Shown here piece after piece: positions 1-8,146 of a DNA stretch of 64,000 bases. Below the pieces are notes generated by a model. That model searched no databases. It worked only from the letters and a program-made list of their open reading frames with translations, and was not told where the DNA came from. Source of the DNA: Enterococcus saigonensis (GTDB lineage Bacteria; Bacillota; Bacilli; Lactobacillales; Enterococcaceae); NCBI RefSeq assembly GCF_011397115.1, contig NZ_AP022822.1:2035001-2099000 (forward strand), in the 5' to 3' direction. How positions within the stretch are numbered: the first letter of the stretch is position 1; every line of letters starts with the position of its first letter. The translations under genes and the position numbers were made by a program.

Positions 1-1135
1 CTATTGGTCCAGGTGTCGCCCATGGTAAAACATACATGAAACCATTCATGCCTAAAATATCAATAAACAACTTACCAATAATAACATTCGCAACTGGTGC
101 GATACAAAACGGGATTAAGAAATAAGGATTCAAAATAATAGGCGCAGCAAAAAGTAATGGTTCATTAACCGCAAACATGACTGGAATAATGGAAGCTTTC
201 CCCACTGCTTTTAATTGTTTAGAGCGCATTAACAAAATGAAGATAATTGGTACGATAAAGGTTGCTCCTGTCCCACCTAATTCTCCAATAAAATTACCAA
301 AGTTCTCAGTTAGTGAATGAAATGGATGTTCGCCATTTTGGAATAATTTCAAATTTTCTTCTGTATTTCCGTATAAAGCTGAAGATAAGCCCGGTTTTAC
401 AACTGATGGGCCGTGAACACCGACAAACCAAAACATTGGAATTAAAAACCAAATCAAGGCCATACCTGGATACGACTCCGCTGCTGAAAAAAGCGGTGAT
501 AGTAATTTGGAAAACATTTCGCCAAATGGAGCAGCAATAAAATACCGGGAAATCAAATCGATAATAGCACAACTCAAAACTGAAAATGAAAATGGGAAAA
601 CATCGCGGAAGTTTTGTGAAATACTCCCTGGTACTTCTGGTGGCATTTTGATTGTAATATCACGTTTAATACAAAATTTATACATATTAACGGTAATGAA
701 AGCTGCTACAAAAGCAGATAATAATCCTTTTGTCCCCATATAATCGGAAACAAAAGCACCGTCTGTTTTATTTACAGCAAGTAAAAGCATGCCACAAATT
801 GAAGCTAACATAACAGAAGTCTCGTTAATCACTTTACCGTCAGGCATTTTACGGTTCATAGATCCAGCTAAACAACGTGCTGTTGTCCCTGCAACTAACA
901 TCCCTACTAGTCCCATTGTAAAGTCATAAATTTTCCATAACCAAGTTTCAAAATCTGCAGGTAGTGTAATTCCAAAAATTGGTGGAATTGCTGCTATTAA
1001 AATAAAAATACTTGAAAATAAGATAACAGGCATTGCCGCTAAAAAACCATCTTTAATTGCTGATAAGTAAATATTTCTCGAAATTTTTTGAAAAGTTGCT
1101 TGGTGCTTTTCAATTTGTTTAATGATGGCGTTCAT
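1..1135 (-). CDS. lacE: PTS lactose-specific EIIC (LacE), partial at left edge
   Basis: The frame is open from an ATG at 1135 to the window edge, giving 378 codons. The N-terminus (MNAIIKQIEKHQATFQKISR) and the run of hydrophobic segments are those of the lactose/cellobiose PTS EIIC channel, and the visible part ends near the motif WATPGPI. A GGGAGG ribosome site lies just upstream. A second ATG at 1140 is out of frame and stops at once. The protein should bring lactose across the membrane with phosphorylation. In LacE proteins an EIIB domain normally follows the EIIC domain, but that part lies outside the window. It is the last visible gene of a minus-strand operon after the antiterminator, 6-phospho-beta-galactosidase and EIIA genes. 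Lactose specificity is inferred from the neighbouring LacG. Confidence 0.88.
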   Translation of the reverse strand, partial: MNAIIKQIEKHQATFQKISRNIYLSAIKDGFLAAMPVILFSSIFILIAAIPPIFGITLPADFETWLWKIYDFTMGLVGMLVAGTTARCLAGSMNRKMPDGKVINETSVMLASICGMLLLAVNKTDGAFVSDYMGTKGLLSAFVAAFITVNMYKFCIKRDITIKMPPEVPGSISQNFRDVFPFSFSVLSCAIIDLISRYFIAAPFGEMFSKLLSPLFSAAESYPGMALIWFLIPMFWFVGVHGPSVVKPGLSSALYGNTEENLKLFQNGEHPFHSLTENFGNFIGELGGTGATFIVPIIFILLMRSKQLKAVGKASIIPVMFAVNEPLLFAAPIILNPYFLIPFCIAPVANVIIGKLFIDILGMNGFMYVLPWATPGPI

Positions 1136-1158
1136 TTCATTTCCTCCCTATCCTTCTT

Positions 1159-1479
1159 TTATTTGTTATATTTTTCTTTGTATAAGTCAACAAAATTTTC
1201 TGTTAATTCTTTTAACAAAATCGTTGTCATCAAATGATCTTGCCCATGCACGAAAATAAACCCAATATCTAAGTTTTCACCTTCTGCTTCAGCAGCTAAG
1301 CATTTAGTTTGGGCATTGTGAGCCAAGTTCAAATTTTCTTCGGCATCAGCCATTAGGGACGCAACATTTTCAAAATTGCCAGCACGAGCTTCTTTAATAA
1401 TTGTTAACAAGCTACTACGGGCATCACCAGCATAAGCGACAATTTCAAAGCCCAGCATTTGTAGTTCTTCTTTATTCAT
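1159..1479 (-). CDS. lacF: PTS lactose-type EIIA (LacF)
   Basis: This encodes a 106-aa protein of the lactose/cellobiose EIIA family, which passes phosphate from HPr to EIIB. The helical pattern and the motif HGQDHLM, holding the family's phosphorylatable histidine, are visible. An in-frame GTG at 1488 would add three residues, but GGAG sits 8 bases before the ATG at 1479, so the ATG start (MNKEELQML) is preferred. The gene lies 23 bases ahead of lacE and about 70 bases after lacG. Length matches the family norm of about 105 residues. Confidence 0.9.
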   Translation of the reverse strand: MNKEELQMLGFEIVAYAGDARSSLLTIIKEARAGNFENVASLMADAEENLNLAHNAQTKCLAAEAEGENLDIGFIFVHGQDHLMTTILLKELTENFVDLYKEKYNK

Positions 1480-1548
1480 CTCTTCCACTCCGTTTTTTCA
1501 ATATTCTGAATTCATTTTTGATACAATCTTTTTTGCATAAACTAGCGT

Positions 1549-2958
1549 CTAAATAATAACTTTATTTTCGCTGACAAATTTATACCAATAAGCAGATTCT
1601 TTTGGATAACGTTTTTGAGTCTCAAAGTCTACATAGAATAAACCGTATCGTTTGTTGTAACCATTTGCCCAAGAGAACACATCCATTAAAGACCAAATGA
1701 AGTACCCTTTAACATCTACACCAGCATCAATGGCTTTTGAAATAGAATTAAAATTCCCACGTAAATATTCAATTCGAGGTTCATCCATAATCACACCATC
1801 ATTGAAATTATCTTTGAACCCTAAACCATTTTCAGTAATATAGATTTTTCCATAATTGGGATAGTCCGCTTTTATTCGAACTAATAAATCATATAAACCT
1901 TCTGGATATATCGCCCAGTCCCAATCATTTTTAGGGATATCATCTCGTTGAATCCGCTCTCCGATTCCTTTAATCCGATAAAAACTGGTTCCTTTTTCAC
2001 CAGTACCGTTAAAACCGATTGCACTTTCTTTGTCATAATGCTGTACCCAATGACTTTGATAGTTATTAATTCCCAAAAAATCTGTTTGTGTTGCTGCTTT
2101 TTCCATTGCGATAAAATCTGATTCTGCAAACTCAACTTGTGTATCATTAGCAGCTAATATTTCGTTTACCAGTGCCATTGTTTTGTCAGAGTAACGTCCT
2201 TTGTAAGTGGCATCAAGTAAAAAAGCGATTGATAATGCATCATCTTTAGCAGCAGCATGAATATCTTCTTTGGCTTGGGAATAAGGATATTTAGGTTCTA
2301 GCGAGTGCACTACTCCGATTTCGCCCGAGTAATTGCCTTCTTTGAAAATATTTACAGCACGCGCATGAGCCCACATCATATTATGCAAACAAGTGACAAC
2401 TTTTTTTAAATCAAATTTTATTTCTGGTGGGAAGATTCCTGTTAAATACTGATTAGTCGCAACAGGATAAATTTCATTAAACGTGCTCCAGTAATGAACT
2501 TCTTTAAACTCTTCAAAACAAAACTTGGCATAATTGACAAAGTGTTCAACATTTTCTCGATTTAAAAAGTCACCATTGTCAAATAATGTTTTAGGTGTAT
2601 CAAAATGATGGATGGTAACAAAAGGGATGACTCCTTGTTTTTTGCACTCCGCAAAAACACGATGATAATAATCCACTCCAGCTTGATTGACCTCACCATA
2701 ACCATTAGGGAAAATTCGGCTCCAAGCGATGGACATTCGCAAGCTATCAATCTTGAATTTACGACACAATTTTAAATCAACAGGATATTGATGATAAAAA
2801 TCACTGGCAGGTTCTGCGGTATACCTACCTTTTTCTTCTAACCACGTATCCCAAGCAACTAGTCCTTTACCGTCCAATTTTGTTGCACCTTCTGCTTGAT
2901 ATGCAGCGGTTGCACCACCCATGATAAAATCTTTTGGTAGGGTTCTCATTTCTTTCAT
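1549..2958 (-). CDS. lacG: 6-phospho-beta-galactosidase (LacG, GH1)
   Basis: A glycoside hydrolase family 1 enzyme that splits lactose-6-phosphate into glucose and galactose-6-phosphate in the cytoplasm. With the start at 2958 it is 469 aa, against about 468 for characterised LacG. The acid/base TFNEI (near residue 160) and the nucleophile ITENG (near 376) are present. The phosphate-binding loop DVFSWANGYNKRYG carries Ser, Lys and Tyr at about 429, 436 and 438, and the adjacent Trp is the residue linked to galactose rather than glucose preference. The open frame extends to an ATG at 2976 that overlaps the lacT stop (ATGA), but GAAGG lies 7 bases before the ATG at 2958. The product needs the tagatose-6-phosphate or an equivalent pathway, which is not in the window. 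Confidence 0.92.
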   Translation of the reverse strand: MKEMRTLPKDFIMGGATAAYQAEGATKLDGKGLVAWDTWLEEKGRYTAEPASDFYHQYPVDLKLCRKFKIDSLRMSIAWSRIFPNGYGEVNQAGVDYYHRVFAECKKQGVIPFVTIHHFDTPKTLFDNGDFLNRENVEHFVNYAKFCFEEFKEVHYWSTFNEIYPVATNQYLTGIFPPEIKFDLKKVVTCLHNMMWAHARAVNIFKEGNYSGEIGVVHSLEPKYPYSQAKEDIHAAAKDDALSIAFLLDATYKGRYSDKTMALVNEILAANDTQVEFAESDFIAMEKAATQTDFLGINNYQSHWVQHYDKESAIGFNGTGEKGTSFYRIKGIGERIQRDDIPKNDWDWAIYPEGLYDLLVRIKADYPNYGKIYITENGLGFKDNFNDGVIMDEPRIEYLRGNFNSISKAIDAGVDVKGYFIWSLMDVFSWANGYNKRYGLFYVDFETQKRYPKESAYWYKFVSENKVII

Positions 2959-2972
2959 CACTAAACCTTCTT

Positions 2973-3806
2973 TCATAGTAGTCGTTGAATATGAATTGCC
3001 AGATACACTCGTTCGCTATCACTTAATTTACGTCCAGCATAATCGCTGATTAATTGATAAATTTCATTACCAATTTCATAAGCGCAAGGATAATCTGTTT
3101 TGATATTTGTTTCCAAATTTTTAGAAAAGATGACTTGTTCTTCTGGCTGATCGAGTCTGTCTGCAAAATAGTTCAAATGAATCATTAAGCGATCATAAAA
3201 ATTTTTATTTTCTTCTGTTCGTACAATACCTTTTTTTAATAATATTTTTTCTACCAATTTAATAATATCTTGACGCGGATCAAAAACCTCATCTATCTGT
3301 GGTTCGCCTTCTCGTTTTGCATTAATAAAGTGAAGAGCAATCCGGCCAATTTCATCATCAGGAAAGTGCGCATTTAGTCGTTCATCAATGATGGCAACCG
3401 CCATTTTACCAATTGCATACTCTATCGGATATTCTTTACTCATATCCGGTAAGCGACTAATTTCGTAATTCCCTTTCTGCTGATTCTGATAGCTCCAATA
3501 AATATGGTCTGTTAAAGTCACATAGATATATTCTTGAACTGGGTAATTAAACTTACGAATTGCCGCATCGATTACCTCATAACCGGTAGTAATAAAATTT
3601 AAAGGTAGATCTTTTAACAGTGAAGAAAAATTTTGCTGAGACTCTTTATTACGCAACATGAAAAGCTTACTAATATCTTCTTTTTTTAGTAAATCGCCTT
3701 TTTTCTTTTGGAAGACAATTCCTTTTCCCATTGCAATGGCCTGCTCATCGTTTTCTATTCGAATAATGGCGACATTATTATTTAATACTTGAATAATGCG
3801 ATACAT
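2973..3806 (-). CDS. lacT: BglG/LicT-family transcription antiterminator (LacT)
   Basis: This encodes a 277-aa antiterminator, the same length as LicT. An N-terminal RNA-binding domain (about residues 1-55, MYRIIQVLNNNVAII) is followed by two PTS regulation domains, each with conserved His (DHIYW, ALHFINA, LMIHLNYF, LAIHIQRLL). When dephosphorylated on PRD1 by an active PTS it should bind the antiterminator RNA just upstream and allow read-through into lacGFE. The open frame extends to 3872, but that part runs through the terminator hairpin. The ATG at 3806 has a clear AGGAGG. The gene overlaps the lacG frame by 4 bases. The order antiterminator, then LacG and EII genes recalls the lacTEGF operon of Lactobacillus casei. 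Confidence 0.9.
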   Translation of the reverse strand: MYRIIQVLNNNVAIIRIENDEQAIAMGKGIVFQKKKGDLLKKEDISKLFMLRNKESQQNFSSLLKDLPLNFITTGYEVIDAAIRKFNYPVQEYIYVTLTDHIYWSYQNQQKGNYEISRLPDMSKEYPIEYAIGKMAVAIIDERLNAHFPDDEIGRIALHFINAKREGEPQIDEVFDPRQDIIKLVEKILLKKGIVRTEENKNFYDRLMIHLNYFADRLDQPEEQVIFSKNLETNIKTDYPCAYEIGNEIYQLISDYAGRKLSDSERVYLAIHIQRLL

Positions 3807-3825
3807 TCTCTTCCTCCTAACTACC

Positions 3826-3902
3826 AATAAAAAAACCGCAAATGATAGGATTATCATACCATGTAAAGACACTGGTACTCACCTAGCATTCGCGGTTTTT
3901 GC
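3826..3902 (-). terminator. Regulated terminator in the lac leader
   Basis: On the minus strand AACCGCGAATG pairs with CATTTGCGGTT (one G-U pair), followed by seven T. Its left arm overlaps the end of the antiterminator site (AAAAACC), the arrangement used by LicT/BglG proteins to choose between termination and read-through. Confidence 0.85.
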
Positions 3903-3923
3903 CTAATCGAATAGTAACAATCC
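3894..3923 (-). promoter_or_regulatory. Ribonucleic antiterminator (RAT) site for LacT
   Basis: The minus-strand 30-mer begins GGATTGTTACTATTCG and ends GGCAAAAACC, closely matching the LicT/SacY-type RAT consensus (GGATTGTTACT, spacer, AGGCAAAACC). It overlaps the terminator hairpin, so the two RNA structures exclude each other. Confidence 0.9.
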
Positions 3924-3945
3924 ACTACATATTAACTTCACAAGT

Positions 3946-3974
3946 ATCGTAACACAAAACCAAACACTTGTAAA
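3946..3974 (-). promoter_or_regulatory. Promoter of the lac operon
   Basis: On the minus strand a -35 TTTACA (3969-3974) and a -10 TACGAT (3946-3951) are separated by 17 bases. Transcription would start about 15 bases before the RAT site, as expected for an antiterminator-controlled leader. Confidence 0.65.
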
Positions 3975-4278
3975 CCCTTTCTAACATATTCCGTCGTATT
4001 TATTTCAAAAAAACACTTTTAACAAACATATTCAAACATCACAATTAGAAAATAGTTTTTTTATCAGTGAATAATCTTTATCACATCAACGATTTTATTC
4101 CAATGCACAAAAAATATGTACATTGAATAACACAGTAAGCCAACCAAAAAAAAACGCTTATTGTCTCTATTTTTTATCATTTTACGAAATTTTACTTTCC
4201 CTTAAAGAAATTTGCTTACTATTACATTCTTTCTAAACAAACTGCTATACTAATGGCGTAGAGACAGGAGGAATTGAT
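3975..4278. other. AT-rich intergenic region between lac operon and GNAT gene
   Basis: This is the divergent region upstream of lacT and the acetyltransferase. TATACT just before the GNAT gene may be its -10 box, but I see no good -35. I see no gene, clear cre site or other structure here. Confidence 0.5.
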
Positions 4279-4704
4279 ATGATTCGAATTGAAACCAGTC
4301 AAACAGAAATAATTGAACCCTTATTGAGTGAAGTTTTTGCTGCGCAATATAAAGAACAGTTTCATGATGAACTACCAAAAAAACTTGAAAAATTAGCTAT
4401 TGCAGCAACCTTAACAGATGAATTAGTCGGCGGGCTAATTGCGAAGCAAGATTTTGAAAACCTTCACGTTAGTTTATTAGCTGTTAAACCAGAATTTCAA
4501 AATCAAGGAATTGGCTCTCGCCTTTTACAAGCCCTAAGTGATTGGGCCCAAGAAGAAGGCGTAATTAACCTGACTTTAACGACAAAGAGTTATCAAGCAG
4601 TAGCGTTTTATCAAAAAAACGGCTTTTCTATTTTTGGTGAACTCCCTGACACACCAATGCGCGGTATTACCAAATACTACTTATACAAACGAATTACAAA
4701 ATAA
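4279..4704 (+). CDS. GNAT-family N-acetyltransferase
   Basis: This encodes a 141-aa protein with the GNAT fold. Acetyl-CoA-binding motif A is visible as VKPEFQNQGIGSRLLQAL near residues 73-90, followed by the LTTKSYQAVAFYQKNGF segment typical of motif B. The start has AGGAGG at good distance. The substrate cannot be told from sequence. It is monocistronic, divergent from the lac operon and convergent with the iron operon, with a terminator shared between them. Confidence 0.85.
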   Translation: MIRIETSQTEIIEPLLSEVFAAQYKEQFHDELPKKLEKLAIAATLTDELVGGLIAKQDFENLHVSLLAVKPEFQNQGIGSRLLQALSDWAQEEGVINLTLTTKSYQAVAFYQKNGFSIFGELPDTPMRGITKYYLYKRITK

Positions 4705-4762
4705 ATTTTTGCTTTTGATTGAAAAGATAGTGAGCGGGACAATTTCCTAGTTGTGATAAAAG

Positions 4763-4810
4763 ACAAAAAGAAGTTTTGTAATCCAAAAGGACACAAAACT
4801 TCTTTTATTT
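4763..4810. terminator. Bidirectional terminator between GNAT gene and feo operon
   Basis: AGAAGTTTTGT pairs with ACAAAACTTCT around a short loop, with A- and T-rich flanks on both sides, so it can serve both converging genes. Confidence 0.8.
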
Positions 4811-4827
4811 GTATGAGAGATATACGT

Positions 4828-4956
4828 TTATTCCGCCTTTTTCACGGGACAACTCGTTTTACAGTCTTGACAACTACTACCTTTTTTTACTTGACGATAA
4901 ACCACAAAAGCAGCTGCACCAAAAATCAAAATACTTAAAATTATTGTCGCCACCAT
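4828..4956 (-). CDS. FeoB-associated Cys-rich membrane protein (42 aa)
   Basis: A short gene directly after the feoB stop with no gap. The ATG at 4956 is preceded by AAGGAG inside the end of feoB. It encodes one N-terminal membrane segment (VATIILSILIFGAAAFVVY), a basic stretch, then a cytoplasmic tail with SCQDCKTSC holding three cysteines, and ends in PVKKAE. This matches the small FeoB-associated Cys-rich family found next to FeoB in Firmicutes. A role in iron delivery or FeoB stability is inferred from position only. Confidence 0.88.
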   Translation of the reverse strand: MVATIILSILIFGAAAFVVYRQVKKGSSCQDCKTSCPVKKAE

Positions 4957-7116
4957 TTATTTCACTTCTCCTTTTAACTGATGCATTGTAATAACAGTAT
5001 TTTTAGGTTGCGGCGTCTTACGAATTAATAAGAAAATCCCATAAGTTAGAACAGCCACAGCTATCAACGTAGCAATATTTAGCGCACCGCCTTCAAAGAT
5101 AACATGACCAAATTGATAGACTACAAAACTTACTGCATACGCTAAACCACATTGATATCCCACTGCAATCCACGTCCATTTTGCATCCCCCATTTCCCGA
5201 TGAATCGCTCCAATTGCAGCAAAACAAGGCGCACATAATAAATTGAACACGAGAAATGAGTAAGCTGCGACTGGTGTGAAAGCTGCCTGCAAGGGACCCC
5301 AAATTTCAGCTCCATTTTCAGAAACTTCATCTAAATGACTAAATAAAATTCCAAATGTATTGATGACATTTTCCTTAGCAATAAGTCCGGTAATCGTTGC
5401 AACCGCTCCTTGCCAATTTCCCCAGCCTAACGGTGCAAACAACGGTGCAATCACACGCCCCAAATGCGCCAAAATACTTTGATCGCCACTAACCGCTTTT
5501 AAGGTAAAGCTATAATTGGACATAAACCACAAAATAATACTAGAAACAAAAATAATAGTCCCGGCTTTTTTAATAAAAGAAAAGCCACGATCAAAAGTTT
5601 GGCGGAACACATTTTTTACTTGTGGCAAGTGATAAGCTGGTAACTCCATAATAAACGGTGCCGGATCACCGGCAAATAAACGCGTCTTTTTCAATGCAAT
5701 ACCGGATAAAACAATTGCGGTCACCCCAATAAAGTATGCTGACGGGGCCACCCAACTTGCTTGTGGAAAAAACGCACCCGCAACAAGCGCGATAATTGGT
5801 AACTTGGCTGAACACGGCATAAACGTTGTTACCATAACCGTCATACGGCGATCTTTTTCATTTTCAATGGTACGACTGGCCATAACTCCTGGTACACCAC
5901 AACCTGTTGCAATCAACATGGGAATAAAAGATTTACCAGATAACCCAAACTTGCGAAACAAACGATCCATTACAAAAGCAATTCGAGCCATATAACCACA
6001 ATCTTCTAACAGCGATAAACAGAAAAAAAGAACCAATAATTGTGGTACAAAACCTAATACGGCTCCAACACCTGCAATAATTCCATTTAAAATTAAATCT
6101 TGCATCCAAGCGGCAACATGCCATGCTGCTAGCTGTGTCGTGACAAAATCAGGTACGACGGTTCCAAATAAGACATCATTTACCCAATCAGTGCCCATCA
6201 CACCAATTGTCTGAATCGCTAAGTAATAAATTCCCCACATAACAAAACCAAAAATTGGGATTGCTAAAAAACGATTGGTAACAATTTGATCAATTTTATC
6301 ACTAATCGTTAACCGTAATTCCTTTTCACTAATCGTACACAACGCCATCAAGCGGGAGATAAACTCATATCGTTCGTTAACTAAAATAGCATCACTTGTA
6401 TCATCAAATATTTTTTCCGTGATGGCGATAATTTCATTAATCTCTTTGCGCTGAATTTTACTTAAATCTAAATTTTCTGTTGCCAATTCATCTTTTTCAA
6501 ACAGTTTAGTCGCATAAAAACGTGCTTGTTTTGGTGGGACGGTATTGCCTAAAACATCAATTATTTCACTTAAGGCGGCCTCTAAGCGCTCATCGTAAGT
6601 GGGGTAGATCGCCTCTGGAGGAAATGTCTTTGCTATTTGGCTACTCTTATGAATTAACTCTTGCAAACCTTGTTTTTTTAAAGCACTCATGCTAACTACC
6701 GGTATACCCAAGCCATAAGCTAATTTATCTAAATTAATAGTTTTGCCACTTTTTCTGATTAAATCCATCATATTCAAGCCCACAACTACTGGAATTCCAG
6801 TTTCCATTAATTGCGTGGTCAAGTACAAATTTCGTTCTAAATTAGTCGCATCCACAATGTTGATAATCGCATTGGGTGAACCTGTTAATAAGTAATCTCT
6901 TGCGACAATTTCTTCTGGTGTATATGGTGATAAGGAATAAATCCCAGGTAAATCCTGAATCGTAATATTTTTTTGTTTTTTTAGGTTACCGGATTTGCGT
7001 TCAACCGTCACACCCGGCCAGTTTCCCACAGATTGCATGGAACCAGTTAATTGGTTAAAGGTACTTGTTTTCCCGCTATTAGGATTTCCTGCTAGAGCAA
7101 ACTGCAAACATTCCAC
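4957..7116 (-). CDS. feoB: Ferrous iron transport protein B (FeoB)
   Basis: A 719-aa ferrous-iron permease with an N-terminal G domain: G1 GNPNSGKT (10-17), G3 DLPG (55-58) and G4 NMMD (115-118). After a helical spacer come the paired membrane Gate domains, with the conserved LIATGCGVPG and FMPCSAKLP segments. It moves Fe2+ inward across the cell membrane. The start is GTG one base after the feoA TAG stop, with GGAGGG upstream. A nearby ATG at 7111 is out of frame. It is the second gene of feoA-feoB-small Cys protein. Confidence 0.95.
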   Translation of the reverse strand: MECLQFALAGNPNSGKTSTFNQLTGSMQSVGNWPGVTVERKSGNLKKQKNITIQDLPGIYSLSPYTPEEIVARDYLLTGSPNAIINIVDATNLERNLYLTTQLMETGIPVVVGLNMMDLIRKSGKTINLDKLAYGLGIPVVSMSALKKQGLQELIHKSSQIAKTFPPEAIYPTYDERLEAALSEIIDVLGNTVPPKQARFYATKLFEKDELATENLDLSKIQRKEINEIIAITEKIFDDTSDAILVNERYEFISRLMALCTISEKELRLTISDKIDQIVTNRFLAIPIFGFVMWGIYYLAIQTIGVMGTDWVNDVLFGTVVPDFVTTQLAAWHVAAWMQDLILNGIIAGVGAVLGFVPQLLVLFFCLSLLEDCGYMARIAFVMDRLFRKFGLSGKSFIPMLIATGCGVPGVMASRTIENEKDRRMTVMVTTFMPCSAKLPIIALVAGAFFPQASWVAPSAYFIGVTAIVLSGIALKKTRLFAGDPAPFIMELPAYHLPQVKNVFRQTFDRGFSFIKKAGTIIFVSSIILWFMSNYSFTLKAVSGDQSILAHLGRVIAPLFAPLGWGNWQGAVATITGLIAKENVINTFGILFSHLDEVSENGAEIWGPLQAAFTPVAAYSFLVFNLLCAPCFAAIGAIHREMGDAKWTWIAVGYQCGLAYAVSFVVYQFGHVIFEGGALNIATLIAVAVLTYGIFLLIRKTPQPKNTVITMHQLKGEVK

Positions 7117-7117
7117 A

Positions 7118-7588
7118 CTATCCCTCCTCGCTTAAGGCCACTAAGATATATTCTGCTTCACTTTTTCTCAAAGATAATTCATATCCTCGCAAATTAATTT
7201 CAATCGGATCACCTAATGGAGCTAATTTACGTACGGTTATTAATACATTTTTGGTTAATCCCATATCCATTAACCGTCGTTTGACAGCCCCTTCACCAAA
7301 AATTTTAATTACCTTGCCTTTATCTCCTACTCCTAGTTGATCCAAAGATAATATTTCTCTTTTTTCAGTAGCCGGTTCTACTAAAATTGCTTCTAATAAA
7401 CTTTGGTCTAATGCAAGACGCGCATTTTGAACTAGAACAATGCCATCTTGTCCTTTACTTTTCAATAAAACAACTTGACTGCCGGGCAACAAACCTAAGT
7501 TTTGCAGATGTTTTTGCACTTCTACTGAGGCAGTTACTTCTTTCACAACGAAAGGTTGATTTGCCTTTACTTCTGCTAATTTTTTCAT
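7118..7588 (-). CDS. feoA: FeoA with two tandem FeoA domains
   Basis: A 156-aa protein, about twice the usual 75-80 residues of FeoA. Two SH3-like FeoA domains can be seen: residues 1-70 (LAEVKANQPFVVKEV, LGLLPGSQVVLL) and about 80-156 (LSLDQLGVGDKGKVIKI, RLMDMGLTKNVLITV, GYELSLRKSEAEYI). It is a cytoplasmic accessory protein needed for FeoB activity in other bacteria. The frame extends to 7669, but the ATG at 7588 has AAAGGAG close upstream. The longer start would also place the coding region over the promoter and a Fur-like box. Confidence 0.88.
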   Translation of the reverse strand: MKKLAEVKANQPFVVKEVTASVEVQKHLQNLGLLPGSQVVLLKSKGQDGIVLVQNARLALDQSLLEAILVEPATEKREILSLDQLGVGDKGKVIKIFGEGAVKRRLMDMGLTKNVLITVRKLAPLGDPIEINLRGYELSLRKSEAEYILVALSEEG

Positions 7589-7622
7589 GAATACTCCTTT
7601 ACTGACAGGAATTAATTGCGAT

Positions 7623-7637
7623 TGATAATTATTCTCA
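7623..7637 (-). promoter_or_regulatory. Fur-like box at feo transcription start
   Basis: TGATAATTATTCTCA matches the 7-1-7 Fur box of Gram-positive bacteria (TGATAATnATTATCA) except at one position. It lies just downstream of the -10 box, where repressor binding would block transcription when iron is plentiful. Confidence 0.75.
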
Positions 7638-7640
7638 TTT

Positions 7641-7669
7641 AGAATAAAGTCTACCGGTAGTAAAGTCAA
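7641..7669 (-). promoter_or_regulatory. Promoter of the feo operon
   Basis: The minus strand has -35 TTGACT (7664-7669), a 17-base spacer and -10 TATTCT (7641-7646), followed by the Fur-like box at 7623-7637. Confidence 0.75.
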
Positions 7670-7703
7670 TGAAATTTAAAATATTGTAATATATTTCACA
7701 TAT

Positions 7704-7718
7704 TAATAATTATTCTAA
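7704..7718. promoter_or_regulatory. Second Fur-like box upstream of feo promoter
   Basis: TAATAATTATTCTAA is a weaker copy of the 7-1-7 pattern and shares ATAATTATTCT with the first box. It lies about 35 bases upstream of the -35 box, so the two sites flank the promoter. Confidence 0.5.
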
Positions 7719-7807
7719 TTTAGACCTAGACCATTTTATTTTATTGTCATGAAAACAGAAAAGAAAACTTGTCCTTGTGCTATCTTTACCTCCTACCCAT
7801 CTCAAAA

Positions 7808-7823
7808 CCACAATGTATAGTGT
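7808..7823 (+). promoter_or_regulatory. NrdR box 1
   Basis: CCACAATGTATAGTGT fits the 16-bp NrdR consensus (acaCwAtATaTwGtgt). It lies exactly 31 bases before box 2, about three helical turns, the usual paired spacing. Confidence 0.85.
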
Positions 7824-7838
7824 GTTTATTATTACAAA

Positions 7839-7854
7839 ACACAATATCTAGTGT
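7839..7854 (+). promoter_or_regulatory. NrdR box 2
   Basis: ACACAATATCTAGTGT is almost identical to the NrdR consensus. It lies 8 bases before the -35 element of nrdH. NrdR, loaded with dATP or ATP, represses ribonucleotide reductase genes through such pairs. Confidence 0.9.
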
Positions 7855-7861
7855 TTTTCGT

Positions 7862-7889
7862 TTGACTTTTTGATTTACTTCTCTATACT
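7862..7889 (+). promoter_or_regulatory. Promoter of nrdH
   Basis: -35 TTGACT (7862-7867) and -10 TATACT (7884-7889) with a 16-base spacer, directly after NrdR box 2. Confidence 0.8.
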
Positions 7890-7921
7890 GAGAATATAAA
7901 GAAATTGAAGGAGGCAGTATT

Positions 7922-8146
7922 ATGACAATTACATTATTTTCGAAAAACAACTGTATGCAATGTAAAATGACGAAACGCTTTTTAACTGAAAATCACGTCA
8001 GTTTTAACGAAATTAATATAGATGAAGAACCCAATGCATTAAACTTTCTAAAAGAACAAGGTTTCAAAAGTGTGCCGGTAACAACTGCAGGTGAAACAAC
8101 TATCATCGGTTTTAGACCGGACCAATTACGCAGTCTTGCTTCTTAA
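7922..8146 (+). CDS. nrdH: NrdH-redoxin
   Basis: This encodes a 74-aa glutaredoxin-like protein with the redox motif CMQC near residues 12-15, and the Pro loop SVPVTT and the GFRPDQL end typical of NrdH. It gives electrons to the class Ib ribonucleotide reductase NrdEF. The start has GGAGG at ideal distance. It is the first gene under the NrdR-controlled promoter. The usual next gene, nrdI, is absent. Confidence 0.93.
   Translation: MTITLFSKNNCMQCKMTKRFLTENHVSFNEINIDEEPNALNFLKEQGFKSVPVTTAGETTIIGFRPDQLRSLAS

Noticed and set aside
3807..3872. 22-residue N-terminal extension of LacT
   Set aside because: It runs through the terminator hairpin and lacks a ribosome site; the ATG at 3806 has AGGAGG and starts the family N-terminus.
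7589..7669. 27-residue extension of FeoA
   Set aside because: It covers the promoter and a Fur-like box, and the ATG at 7588 has AAAGGAG.
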